DNA from: Pandoraea nosoerga
Lineage (GTDB): Bacteria > Pseudomonadota > Gammaproteobacteria > Burkholderiales > Burkholderiaceae
Assembly (NCBI RefSeq): GCF_902459585.1
Contig: NZ_CABPSC010000018.1
Span: 27,076 to 91,075 of the forward strand
Length of the DNA stretch: 64,000 bases
Direction: 5' to 3'
This document shows positions 48,374-57,264 of the stretch, piece by piece; position 1 is the first letter of the stretch; each line of letters opens with the position of its first letter. The notes below the pieces were generated by a model. It was not told the origin of the DNA. It did no database searches and saw only the letters and a list, made by a program, of their open reading frames with translations. Made by a program: the position numbers and the translations under genes.

Positions 48374-49216
48374 ATGAAGTTGCTCAGATTTGGCGAGCGA
48401 GGTCAGGAAAAACCGGGTGCGCTCGACGAGCGCGGAGAAATACGCGACCTGTCTTCGGTCGTCGCCGATATCGGCGGCGACACCCTGCTGCCGGCTGGGC
48501 TGGAAAAGCTCAAGGACGTCGACCTGTCGGCACTGCCGCGCGTCGACGGCGCGACCCGCCTGGGTCCCTGCGTCGGCGGTATCGGCAAGTTCATCTGCAT
48601 CGGCCTGAACTACGTCGACCACGCGCAGGAGTCGGGAATGCCCATTCCGGCCGAGCCGGTCGTGTTCAACAAGTGGCTCTCGGCCGTGTGCGGCCCCAAC
48701 GACGACGTCATCATCCCGCGCGGCTCGCAGCGCACCGACTGGGAAGTCGAACTCGGCGTGGTGATCGGCAAGCCCGGCAGCTATATCGACGAGGCCGACG
48801 CCCTCGATCACGTCGCTGGCTACTGCCTGATCAACGACGTCTCCGAGCGCGAATATCAGCTCGAGCGCGGCGGCACGTGGGACAAGGGCAAAGGCTGCGA
48901 CACCTTCGGACCGCTCGGCCCGTGGCTCGTCACCGCCGACGAAATTCCCGACCCGCAAAAGCTCGAGATGTGGCTGGACGTCGACGGCGTGCGCTATCAG
49001 TCGGGCAACACCAGCCGGATGATCTTCTCCGTGGCGCAGATCGTTTCCTACCTGAGCCGCTTCATGAGCCTGCACCCCGGCGACGTCATCTCGACGGGCA
49101 CCCCGCCGGGCGTGGGCATGGGACAGAAGCCGCCGGTCTATCTGCGTGCAGGCCAGGTGATGAGCCTCGGTATCGAGGGCCTCGGTCAGCAGCGTCAACG
49201 TCTCGTGCAAGGGTGA
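48374..49216 (+). CDS. Fumarylacetoacetate hydrolase-family enzyme (2,4-diketo-3-deoxy-fuconate hydrolase-like)
   Basis: The 280-residue FAH-superfamily enzyme opens with M-K-L-L-R-F-G-E-R-G-Q-E-K-P-G and carries the metal site D-W-E-V-E-L-G-V-V-I-G-K and the G-T-P-P-G-V-G-M-G motif. The N-terminus and length match enzymes that hydrolyse 2,4-diketo-3-deoxy sugar acids in the non-phosphorylating L-fucose/L-rhamnose routes, often misnamed ureidoglycolate lyase. The next gene is an SDR, the expected 2-keto-3-deoxy-acid dehydrogenase. Exact substrate is inference. Confidence 0.85.
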   Translation: MKLLRFGERGQEKPGALDERGEIRDLSSVVADIGGDTLLPAGLEKLKDVDLSALPRVDGATRLGPCVGGIGKFICIGLNYVDHAQESGMPIPAEPVVFNKWLSAVCGPNDDVIIPRGSQRTDWEVELGVVIGKPGSYIDEADALDHVAGYCLINDVSEREYQLERGGTWDKGKGCDTFGPLGPWLVTADEIPDPQKLEMWLDVDGVRYQSGNTSRMIFSVAQIVSYLSRFMSLHPGDVISTGTPPGVGMGQKPPVYLRAGQVMSLGIEGLGQQRQRLVQG

Positions 49217-49225
49217 GGGGCTGCG

Positions 49226-49978
49226 ATGAACCAGTATGACTTTTCCGGCCGCTCGGCCGTGGTGACGGGTGGCGCTCACGGCATTGGCTTCGCGGTGGCG
49301 CAGCGGCTGGCGCAAAGCGGCGCGCGCGTGGCCCTCTGGGATCGCGACGAGGCTGCACTGGCCGCCGCGCGTGAGTCGCTGGCAAGCCACGGCGATGCGG
49401 TCGCGATCACCGTGGACGTCACGGACGCACAGGCCGTCGGCGAGGCCGTAAGCGCGACCCTGCGCGCTTTCGGCAAAATCGACGCCCTCGTGCACAGCGC
49501 CGGCATCGCCGGGCCGAATGCGCCGCTGGCGGAGTACCCGGACGACGAATGGCGCCGCGTCATCAACGTGGATCTGGATGCGACGTTCCATGTCAACAAG
49601 GCGGTGATCCGCACGATGATCGACAAGGGCTACGGCCGCATCGTCAACGTGGCGTCGATTGCCGGCAAGGAGGGCAATCCGAACGCTTCGGCGTATAGCG
49701 CCGCGAAAGCCGGCGTCATTGCGCTCACGAAGAGCCTGGGCAAGGAGACGGCAACGCTCGACGTCGCGGTCAACTGCGTCACGCCTGCCGCTGCGCGAAC
49801 CCGCATCTTCGAGCAGATGGCGCAGACTCACATCGACTACATGCTCTCGAAGATTCCGCGTGGACGCTTTGTCGAGGTGAGCGAGATCGCGTCGCTCGTC
49901 GCATGGCTGGCGTCGGAAGAAAACTCGTTCACGACAGGCGCCGTATTCGACCTGTCAGGTGGACGGGCGACGTACTGA
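49226..49978 (+). CDS. SDR-family dehydrogenase, sugar-acid type
   Basis: The 250-residue short-chain dehydrogenase contains T-G-G-A-H-G-I-G, D-R-D at the end of the second strand (Asp, suggesting NAD), and the catalytic Y-S-A-A-K with upstream Ser. It lies 9 bp after the FAH hydrolase gene. The pair fits oxidation of a 2-keto-3-deoxy acid to the 2,4-diketo acid followed by hydrolytic cleavage (inference from gene pairing). Confidence 0.88.
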   Translation: MNQYDFSGRSAVVTGGAHGIGFAVAQRLAQSGARVALWDRDEAALAAARESLASHGDAVAITVDVTDAQAVGEAVSATLRAFGKIDALVHSAGIAGPNAPLAEYPDDEWRRVINVDLDATFHVNKAVIRTMIDKGYGRIVNVASIAGKEGNPNASAYSAAKAGVIALTKSLGKETATLDVAVNCVTPAAARTRIFEQMAQTHIDYMLSKIPRGRFVEVSEIASLVAWLASEENSFTTGAVFDLSGGRATY

Positions 49979-50013
49979 AACTCAGAAAATCATAAATACC
50001 AAAGGAGACGATT

Positions 50014-51342
50014 ATGGAGACTGCCAGCCCCCTCGGGGCGGTGGGCGCCGGCGGCAACGCCGACGCGCAGACCGCCGTGCGAAAAGTATTCTGGCGATTT
50101 GTCCCGCTGTTCGTGATGTGCTTCATCTGTTCGTATCTGGACCGCATCAACATCAGCTTCGCCAAGCTCCAGATGCAAAGCGAGCTCGGATTGAGCGACG
50201 CCATTTACGGCACCGGGGCCAGCATCTTTTTCATCGGCTACTTCTTGCTCGAGGTTCCGAGCAACATCGTTCTGCACCGGATCGGGGCCCGCAAATGGAT
50301 CGCGCGCATCATGGTGACCTGGGGCATTGCCTCGGCCGCCATGATGTTCGTGCGCGACGAGACGTGGTTCTACGTGCTTCGTTTCGCGATCGGCGCGCTC
50401 GAGGCCGGCTTCGTGCCCGGCGTGCTCTACTTCTTCACCACCTGGTTTCCGTCGGAGCGCCGGGGTCGATGCAATTCGATCTTCATGGCCTCGATTCCGC
50501 TTTGCGGCATCATCGGCGGGCCGATTTCCGGCGCGATTCTCAAGTACTTCGACGGCATGCACGGCCTGGCGGGCTGGCAGTGGCTGTTCCTGCTCGAAGG
50601 GCTGCCGTCCATCGTGCTCGGCATCGTCGTATTCCTGTTCGTCGACGACAGCATCAGCGGCGCTCGCTGGCTGAGCGCGCAGGAAAAGCGCGCCTTGCAG
50701 GCGCAGATCGCCGGTGACCCGAAGGTTCGTGAAGTACATTCGCTGGGCGCGTCGCTGCGGGACCCGGTCACGATCATTCTGGCATTCATCTATATCTTCC
50801 TCGCCATGGGCATCTACGGCCTGGTGTTCTGGATGCCGCAGCTCATCAAGACGGCGGGGACGTCGGACGCCTTGCAGATCGGCATCATCTCCATGCTGCC
50901 GTATGTCGTCGCGGGGATCGTGATGGTGCTCGCCGGGCGGAGTTCCGATCGGACCGGTGAGCGTCGCTGGCACCTCGGGATGAGCGCGCTGGCCGGCGCG
51001 ATAGGGTACTTGCTTTGCGGGCTGTTTCCGTCCAACACGCTGATGCTGGTGATCGGGCTCACCGTGGCCGCAACGGGCATCATCACCTCGCTCGGGCTGT
51101 TCTGGATCCTGCCCTCGCGTTTCCTGACGGGCATTGCCGCCGCCGGCGGGATTGCGCTGATCAACGGCCTGGGTCAGTTGGGCGGGATCATCAGCCCCTA
51201 TATGGTCGGCAAGGTGACGACGGTGACGGGCAGCGCGACGATCGGCCTTTACGCGATTGCCGCCGCGTGCCTGGTGGCAACGCTGCTGATCCTGTGGGGT
51301 GTGCCGCGCCATCTGTATCTGCGCGAGAAGCAGCGGGGCTGA
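50014..51342 (+). CDS. MFS transporter, anion:cation symporter (ACS) family
   Basis: The 442-residue transporter has twelve helices and the ACS/phthalate-permease features: an N-terminal F-V-P-L-F-V-M-C-F-I-C-S-Y-L-D-R-I-N-I, V-T-W-G-I-A-S-A-A and R-F-A-I-G-A-L-E-A-G-F-V-P-G. Such proteins import hexuronates, tartrate or aromatic acids. An AAAGGAGA ribosome site precedes ATG. It closes the hydrolase-SDR-MFS operon and probably imports its substrate. Confidence 0.9.
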   Translation: METASPLGAVGAGGNADAQTAVRKVFWRFVPLFVMCFICSYLDRINISFAKLQMQSELGLSDAIYGTGASIFFIGYFLLEVPSNIVLHRIGARKWIARIMVTWGIASAAMMFVRDETWFYVLRFAIGALEAGFVPGVLYFFTTWFPSERRGRCNSIFMASIPLCGIIGGPISGAILKYFDGMHGLAGWQWLFLLEGLPSIVLGIVVFLFVDDSISGARWLSAQEKRALQAQIAGDPKVREVHSLGASLRDPVTIILAFIYIFLAMGIYGLVFWMPQLIKTAGTSDALQIGIISMLPYVVAGIVMVLAGRSSDRTGERRWHLGMSALAGAIGYLLCGLFPSNTLMLVIGLTVAATGIITSLGLFWILPSRFLTGIAAAGGIALINGLGQLGGIISPYMVGKVTTVTGSATIGLYAIAAACLVATLLILWGVPRHLYLREKQRG

Positions 51343-51484
51343 CGGGGCGACGAGTCCCGCTTGGCCGGCTGGGCGAACGGATCACGCGAGGGCCTGGCCC
51401 TCGCCCGCCGAGCCGCCGCCGATATTGCCGATTGCTCAGAGCGCGGGCCATGCGCGCGAGCTCGGCGTGCCGCTTCGTATCGGC

Positions 51485-52267
51485 TCACGCGCTCGTGTCG
51501 CGAAGGGCGTCCGGTGCGTGCCGCAGGACGCGACGCCCGAACATCGCGAAGCTCGCCTTGACGATGCTCGGCTGCAGCAGGAAGTCGTGCGATTCCCTGG
51601 CGAGCGCCGGATCGAGTTCCTTTACCGGGCCGAGCGTTTCGGCCATCAGCTGATTGCGCGCGGCGCGCTCGATGAGCATGGACAGGTAAGCCGTCTCCTC
51701 GATGGACGACGTTGCCGCCAGAAAGCCGTGATGCGCGAGCAGGATCGTGCGGCGCGTGCCGAGCGCCGATGAAATGATCTCGCCTTCGTCGTCGGCGATC
51801 GGCAGGCCCGGCCACTCTTTCAGGAATGCGCAGTCGTCGAAGAACGGCGTGGCGTCCATGTGTGCGACGCGCAGCGGGCGGCCCGTCATGGACAGGGTCG
51901 AGACGTAAGGCGGATGCGTGTGCACGATGCTGCGCACGTCGGGCCGGCGCCGGTAGACCCACAGGTGAAAGCGCACCGCCGGGTTGGCCATGCCTTTGCC
52001 TTCGAGCAGGCGCAGCGCGTCGTCCACCCGGATCACGTGGTGCGGCTCGATCTCGTCGAACGCCACGGCCAGCGGCGTGGTGAGATAGGTGCCGTCGTCG
52101 CAGCGCACGGTAATCTGTCCGGCCAGCGTTTCCGAATGATTCTCCATCGCCAGCATGCGGCATGTGAGCACGACCTTTTCCCTGTCGGTCCAGTTGCCCA
52201 GATCCAGGCGCGTTCGCATTTCGTTGACCGCGCGGTCGGTGACCGCCTGTTTTACCTTGTCCAGCAT
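51485..52267 (-). CDS. Class II aldolase/adducin-family protein
   Basis: The 260-residue protein has the class II aldolase zinc site: I-V-H-T-H-P-P-Y-V (two His) and a further L-L-A-H-H-G. Family members include fuculose-phosphate aldolases and decarboxylases acting on non-phosphorylated hydroxy-keto acids. The start at 52267 places M-L-D-K-V-K-Q at the N-terminus. It follows the MHS transporter gene with a 47-bp gap on the same strand and is probably co-expressed with it. Confidence 0.87.
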   Translation of the reverse strand: MLDKVKQAVTDRAVNEMRTRLDLGNWTDREKVVLTCRMLAMENHSETLAGQITVRCDDGTYLTTPLAVAFDEIEPHHVIRVDDALRLLEGKGMANPAVRFHLWVYRRRPDVRSIVHTHPPYVSTLSMTGRPLRVAHMDATPFFDDCAFLKEWPGLPIADDEGEIISSALGTRRTILLAHHGFLAATSSIEETAYLSMLIERAARNQLMAETLGPVKELDPALARESHDFLLQPSIVKASFAMFGRRVLRHAPDALRDTSA

Positions 52268-52314
52268 GTCGTTCCTCCGTGTGAAGATGGTTGTCGCCGA
52301 GCGGCCGGGCCGCG

Positions 52315-53625
52315 TCAGTCCGACGCCGTGGGCTTCATGAACCATGCGCTCACGGCGCCGATCACGCCCAGCACGCTCAGATAAATGCCGACCGAGCCGA
52401 TGCCCCCGAGCCGCGCGACGAGCGTGGCGGCGATGAGCGGGGCAAGCCCGCCGCCGAGGGCGGCGGCCACCTGAATGCCGATGGAAATGCCCGAGTAGCG
52501 CAGCTCCGGCGGGAATTGCGCGGCATAGAGGCTCGACTGCGGCCCGAAGATGACGGCGTAGTTCAGCGCCAGCGCCACGACGGCCGCCGCCGTGTAGATC
52601 GGCAGCGAGCCGGTGCCCATCGCGTGGAACAGGGGCACGGCCATGACGGCGAGCAGCAGCGTGCCGATGATGTAGAGACGCCGAGCGCCCACGCGATCAC
52701 CGAGCCATCCGAAGAACGGGATTGTCGCGATCTGACACACCGAGCCGATCATCACCGCGTTGAGGGCGTCGGCGCGCGAGAAACCGAGATTGGCCGTGGC
52801 GTATGAAATCGAGAACACGATGATCGTGTAGACGAGCGTGACCTCGGCGAGCTTGCCGCCGATGGCGAGCAGGAGCGGTTTCCAGTGGCGCACGAGCACG
52901 TCGCGCACCGGCAGCGACGCCACCTTGCGCTGCGCCTGCACCGCCGTGAATTCGGGCGACTCTTCGACCTTCATGCGAATGAACACGCCGATGACGATGA
53001 GCGCGGCGCTCGCCAGGAACGGAATGCGCCAACCCCACTGCAGGAAACGCTCGTTGGGCAGCAGGTTGACCAGCGCGAAGGCGCCCGTCGACAGCAGGAT
53101 GCCGATGGGCGCGCCGGCCTGCGGCAAGCTGCCGTAGAACGACTTCGACTTCGGCGGCGCATGTTCCACCGCCATGAGCACGGCGCCGCCCATCTCGCCG
53201 CCGAACGACACGCCCTGCCCGATGCGCAGCGCCACGAGCAGCACGGCCGCCCAGATGCCGATGCTGTCGTATGTCGGCAGCAGGCCGATCAGCGTGGTGC
53301 ACAGCCCCATGAGAACGAGGCTCATGATCAGGATGGACTTGCGGCCGACGCGGTCGCCGAAGTGGCCGAAGATGATGCCGCCGAGCGGACGCGCGAAAAG
53401 CCCCGATGCGAACGCGCCGAAGGCCGCCAGCGTGCCCGTGGCCGGGTCCAGGCTCGGGAAGAACAGCTTGTTGAAGACGAGCGCGGCCGCCGTGCCGTAG
53501 GCGAGAAAGTCGAACGCTTCGATGGCCGTGCCGGCCATGGACGCGAACGCGACCCGCGCCATTCGGCGGTCCACCGTGGGGCTGCCGTGCGCCATGACGG
53601 GCGCGTCGTGCTTTACCGTATCCAT
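52315..53625 (-). CDS. MFS transporter, MHS family
   Basis: The 436-residue transporter has twelve helices. An N-terminal G-T-A-I-E-A-F-D-F-L-A-Y, F-G-D-R-V-G-R-K and P-P-K-S-K-S-F-Y-G-S place it among MHS-type proton symporters. It is transcribed before the class II aldolase and divergent from an XRE-cupin regulator, with a clear palindrome in its promoter region. Substrate unknown, probably an organic acid. Confidence 0.88.
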   Translation of the reverse strand: MDTVKHDAPVMAHGSPTVDRRMARVAFASMAGTAIEAFDFLAYGTAAALVFNKLFFPSLDPATGTLAAFGAFASGLFARPLGGIIFGHFGDRVGRKSILIMSLVLMGLCTTLIGLLPTYDSIGIWAAVLLVALRIGQGVSFGGEMGGAVLMAVEHAPPKSKSFYGSLPQAGAPIGILLSTGAFALVNLLPNERFLQWGWRIPFLASAALIVIGVFIRMKVEESPEFTAVQAQRKVASLPVRDVLVRHWKPLLLAIGGKLAEVTLVYTIIVFSISYATANLGFSRADALNAVMIGSVCQIATIPFFGWLGDRVGARRLYIIGTLLLAVMAVPLFHAMGTGSLPIYTAAAVVALALNYAVIFGPQSSLYAAQFPPELRYSGISIGIQVAAALGGGLAPLIAATLVARLGGIGSVGIYLSVLGVIGAVSAWFMKPTASD

Positions 53626-53747
53626 TGCATGTCCCTGTCGAGTGAAGTATCCAAACCGTGGCGGGGCGTTTTGCCCTCGCTGTTCCGCCCGCGCGGCCCC
53701 GCGGATTTGGGAGCTGGACGGGGCGATGTTGTCTAGCGTTGCCTTTT

Positions 53748-53764
53748 GGACAACTTTGTTGTCC
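53748..53764. promoter_or_regulatory. Palindromic operator between the MHS transporter and the XRE-cupin gene
   Basis: GGACAAC and GTTGTCC are perfect inverted arms around TTT, with partial extension (GCC...GGC) outward. It sits in the divergent promoter region, 123 bp before the transporter start and 62 bp before the regulator. The XRE-cupin protein is the obvious ligand. A related half-site TGTTGTC occurs at 53727-53733. Confidence 0.6.
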
Positions 53765-53825
53765 TTTGGCTCGAAGTCTAGTCGTTTAGAATCGTTTTCG
53801 CATCCCGTTCAAAATAGGTGTTTAC

Positions 53826-54575
53826 GTGGACGAACGAGCGTCCGCGTCGGGGACAACCTACGTTTATCGAGAGACAACCTTGTCGACCCAGAAGCCACGG
53901 CAGCCGGCGCGCAAGCGCGTGACCGGCGAGACACGACGCAAACATGAGAGCTCGCGCGAGGCGACGCGCGCCGGTGAAGCGCGAAACGACCATCCGGGGG
54001 AGCTGGTTCGGGTGTTGCGGCAGCGCCGCGGCATGACGCTCGATGCGCTCGCACTCGACGCGGGGCTGAGCAAAGGACATTTGTCGCGCTTCGAACGGGC
54101 AGAGAAGACGGTGTCGCTTGCGGCATTGCTGCGCATTGCGCAGGCGTTGGGTACTTCGGCCGCATCCTTGCTCGGCGAGCAGGTGGACAGGGGCGTAGTG
54201 CACGTGGTGCGCGCCGCACAGCGCCACTACCGCAAGCAGGGCGGCGCCGATTACCTTTATGCGGCGTTGAGCCGCGCTAGCGGCGGCGAGGGAGATGGCG
54301 GAGGAGGTGGCGGAGGAGGTGGCGGTGGCGGTGAAGGGCCGACCGCGCTCGTGCTGCGGCTGCCTGCCGATGCCCATGTGAGCGAGGCCGCTTTCCACAA
54401 AGGCGACGAGATCTTCTTCGTCCTTCGCGGCGCTATCGAGATCGCGCTGGCCGACCAGTCGATCGTTCTGCGTGAGGGCGACTTCGCGGAATTCCCCGGT
54501 CTCGTGAAACACCGTATCCGGAGCGTTGGGACCGACGCGGAAGTGCTGATCGTCGTGACGGGCAACGGGCGCTAG
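53826..54575 (+). CDS. XRE-family regulator with C-terminal cupin
   Basis: The 249-residue protein has an HTH_XRE domain (about 58-116: L-D-A-L-A-L-D-A-G-L-S-K-G-H-L-S-R-F-E) and a C-terminal cupin (about 172-245, with F-H-K-G-D-E-I-F-F-V-L). Such proteins sense small metabolites and repress adjacent catabolic genes. The GTG start at 53826 is uncertain; an in-frame TTG at 53880 is an alternative, and the first 55 residues are basic and unstructured. A run of twelve glycines (158-169) joins the two domains. Confidence 0.87.
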   Translation: MDERASASGTTYVYRETTLSTQKPRQPARKRVTGETRRKHESSREATRAGEARNDHPGELVRVLRQRRGMTLDALALDAGLSKGHLSRFERAEKTVSLAALLRIAQALGTSAASLLGEQVDRGVVHVVRAAQRHYRKQGGADYLYAALSRASGGEGDGGGGGGGGGGGGEGPTALVLRLPADAHVSEAAFHKGDEIFFVLRGAIEIALADQSIVLREGDFAEFPGLVKHRIRSVGTDAEVLIVVTGNGR

Positions 54576-54683
54576 ATGCGGGACGGGATAATGGCGCGGA
54601 ATGTCCGCGCAAGACGTCGGCACAGGATGCCGGCCCCGGTCCCGACCCCGGTCCCGGTCGCGGCGGCATCGGCCGCCCGGCGT

Positions 54684-55157
54684 TCAGCGCCCGGGAATGA
54701 GCGGCGCCGGCGGCGGCGTGGCGGGACGCTGCGGCGTGGCCGAGTGACCGAAGCTGTTGCCCATGCGCTGGGATGTCGCGCTCCAGTTGAACTGGCCGCC
54801 GACCTGGTTGCCGGGCCGGTTCGCAATGTCCTCGGATTCCAGCCCCGGCGCGCGGCCGGCGGCGGCCGGGCTCGACGACGGCTGTAACTGATTCGTCAGA
54901 CAATCGTAGGACGGCGAGCGCTGGCCGTTCACTTCGACTTCGACGCATCCCGCCCGAACCCCGCCTTCCGGTGAGCCGACGGTTTGCGGCGCGTCGGCCA
55001 TGGCCGCGGCGGCATTGGCGTTCGTGGTGGCACTGGCGGCATCGGCAGCATTGGCAGCATTGGCGCCTGCACCGAGCATCACTGCCATGGCGGCGGCAAG
55101 CGCGGCGCGCCACTCCGGCCCACATCCCCGAAATCCCCGCGTGCTGTGCGTCTGCAT
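54684..55157 (-). CDS. Secreted hypothetical protein next to the TpsB/ExbB locus
   Basis: The 157-residue protein starts at an ATG preceded by GGGGAGAG and has a signal-peptide-like hydrophobic stretch (about 17-36, ending A-N-A-A-N-A-A). A short Cys-containing motif follows (G-C-V-E-V-E-V-N-G-Q-R and S-Y-D-C-L-T-N-Q-L), where the two cysteines may pair in the periplasm. The C-terminus is Pro-rich. I recognise no named domain. It is divergent from the TpsB-like gene and could belong functionally to that locus. Confidence 0.65.
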   Translation of the reverse strand: MQTHSTRGFRGCGPEWRAALAAAMAVMLGAGANAANAADAASATTNANAAAAMADAPQTVGSPEGGVRAGCVEVEVNGQRSPSYDCLTNQLQPSSSPAAAGRAPGLESEDIANRPGNQVGGQFNWSATSQRMGNSFGHSATPQRPATPPPAPLIPGR

Positions 55158-55429
55158 GGCAACTCTCCCCATCGAAAGTATCCGGCCGTCCATCAGGACT
55201 CCCACGTAACGAGCATACGTCAGCCTGCGCGCTTTTCGAGAAAGATGAATTTCTCGTGACAAACGCCAGTGCAGGCCGCGCTCTCACGTCTAGGTATCCG
55301 TATCCAAGAGAAATGTCGGCACGGATTGCGTGCGGCGCAGCGGGCCGCGCGTCCACGGGCGCTCCGCCGGCGACCGGGGGCACTGCGTGGGGCAGGGCCG
55401 CGTCGACCTAACGAGTCAGAGTCTTCTAT

Positions 55430-57166
55430 ATGCGTTTGATGAAAACGAGCCGGCCGTGGCTGCGCTGGGCGGCGGTGTGCGCCGTCACGTTGGGGGGAGC
55501 CGTTCACGGCGTGGCGACGGCCCAGGAAACCGGCCCGGACGCACCGGCGAAGCCCGTGGCGGCGACCCTGCCGGCTGACGGCGTCGCGCGCAAGGGGGAC
55601 AAGGCCGATAAGGCGAAAGAGGCCAATAAGGCAGAAGAGGCAAATAAGGCGGGCAAGGCGGCAGAGGTGGCCGGCAAACGAGTCAACATCAACGAGTACG
55701 TCGTGCGCGGCAACACCGTGCTCGACGTTCGGACCATCGAAAAGGCCGTCACGCCGTATCTCGGCCCGGAGCGCACGCTCGCCGACATCGAGGCGGCGCG
55801 CGACGCGCTGCTCGCCGCCTATCAGGCCAAGGGCTACCAGTCGGTCTACGTGGGTCTGCCAGAGCAGCAAGTCACCGGCGGCGTCGTCTATCTGAAGGTG
55901 AGCGAGACCAGGCTGGGCCGCCTGCGCGTGGTCGGCTCGGAATACCACTCGCCGCACGAGGTGCGCGAGCGCGTGCCGTCGCTGGCCGAAGGCAAGGTGC
56001 CGGATTTCAGCGCCGCGCAGGCCGAACTCACCGCACTGAACCGCACCGGCGACCAGCAGGTGGTGCCGCTCGTGAAGCAGGGCGCGGTGCCGGGCACGAT
56101 GGACGTCGACCTCAAGGTCGAGGACACGAACCCGTGGCGGGCGAGCCTGAGCGTGAACAACGATCGCAGCGCGGACACGAAGCCGCTGCGCATGCTCGCG
56201 TCGCTCGGCTACGACAACCTGTGGCAGCTCGGCCACCGCGTGTCGATGAGCTTCTTTGGCGCGCCGCAGGACTTCAGGCAGAGCAAGGTGTGGTCGGGTT
56301 CATATGTGGCGCCGCTCGGTTCGTCGCCGTGGACGCTGGAGCTCAACGGCTATACGTCCGACAGCAACGTCGCGACGACCGGCGGCACCACGGTGCTCGG
56401 CAAGGGTCACGCGATCGGCGTCAAGACGACCTACACCGTGCCGGACACGGGAAGCTGGTATCACGCCTTCAGCCTCGGCGTGGACTTCAAGGACAACACG
56501 GAGACCACGCGTTTCGGCACAGCCGGCGACGTGGTGCCGCTCAAGTACGCGCCCATCACGGTGGGCTACTCGGGCTTCTATCAGAGCGATCAGTGGCAGC
56601 TCGGGCTCAATACGTCGATCGTGACGGGCACTTCGAGCCTGTTCGGCTACGGCAGCAGTCCCGCGCAGTTCGACGCGAAGCGCTACAAGGCGTCGCCCAG
56701 CTTCACGCTGCTGCGCGCCGACGCCAATGGCGCCTACACCTTCGGCGGCGGCTGGCAGCTCGCCGCGCGCATTGCCACGCAGATGACCGACTCGCCGCTT
56801 GTCTCGAACGAGCAGCTCGCCGGCGGCGGCATGAATTCGGTGCGCGGCTATCTCTCGGCCGAAGCCACCGGCGACTACGGCGTGGTCGGCTCGGTGGAGT
56901 GGCGCACGCCGCCGATTCCGCTGCTCGGCCCGCTCGTCTCGAACTGGCGCGCCTATGCGTTCTTCGACGGCGCACGGCTGGGGCTGCGCGATCCACTACC
57001 CGAGCAGACCTCCCGGTTCTCGCTCGCGTCGGTGGGCGTGGGCACGTCGCTGCGTCTGACCTCGCACGTGACGGGACGATTCGATGCGGCCTATCCGCTC
57101 ACGAACGGTCCGCGCACGCAGCGCTACAAGCCGCGGCTGAACTTCAGCGTGACGGCGACCTATTGA
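55430..57166 (+). CDS. ShlB/FhaC/HecB-family (TpsB-like) outer-membrane protein
   Basis: The 578-residue Omp85-superfamily protein has a signal peptide (about 1-31), then a Lys/Ala/Glu-rich low-complexity linker (about 58-85). POTRA_2 and ShlB-type POTRA domains follow (about 88-240), then a 16-strand barrel with the loop-6 motif S-V-R-G-Y in G-G-G-M-N-S-V-R-G-Y, ending with Tyr. Normal TpsB proteins secrete a TpsA partner, but no TpsA-like gene is in the window. It is followed on the same strand by the ExbB-fusion operon, suggesting a different or modified role. Confidence 0.88.
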   Translation: MRLMKTSRPWLRWAAVCAVTLGGAVHGVATAQETGPDAPAKPVAATLPADGVARKGDKADKAKEANKAEEANKAGKAAEVAGKRVNINEYVVRGNTVLDVRTIEKAVTPYLGPERTLADIEAARDALLAAYQAKGYQSVYVGLPEQQVTGGVVYLKVSETRLGRLRVVGSEYHSPHEVRERVPSLAEGKVPDFSAAQAELTALNRTGDQQVVPLVKQGAVPGTMDVDLKVEDTNPWRASLSVNNDRSADTKPLRMLASLGYDNLWQLGHRVSMSFFGAPQDFRQSKVWSGSYVAPLGSSPWTLELNGYTSDSNVATTGGTTVLGKGHAIGVKTTYTVPDTGSWYHAFSLGVDFKDNTETTRFGTAGDVVPLKYAPITVGYSGFYQSDQWQLGLNTSIVTGTSSLFGYGSSPAQFDAKRYKASPSFTLLRADANGAYTFGGGWQLAARIATQMTDSPLVSNEQLAGGGMNSVRGYLSAEATGDYGVVGSVEWRTPPIPLLGPLVSNWRAYAFFDGARLGLRDPLPEQTSRFSLASVGVGTSLRLTSHVTGRFDAAYPLTNGPRTQRYKPRLNFSVTATY

Positions 57167-57264
57167 GCGACGAAACCGCCAGCCAGGACAACACGACACA
57201 TTCACGACCTGATGCCCGGTGCGCCATGCAAAGCGTCGGGCGGCATACACGGAGAACCAAAGCC

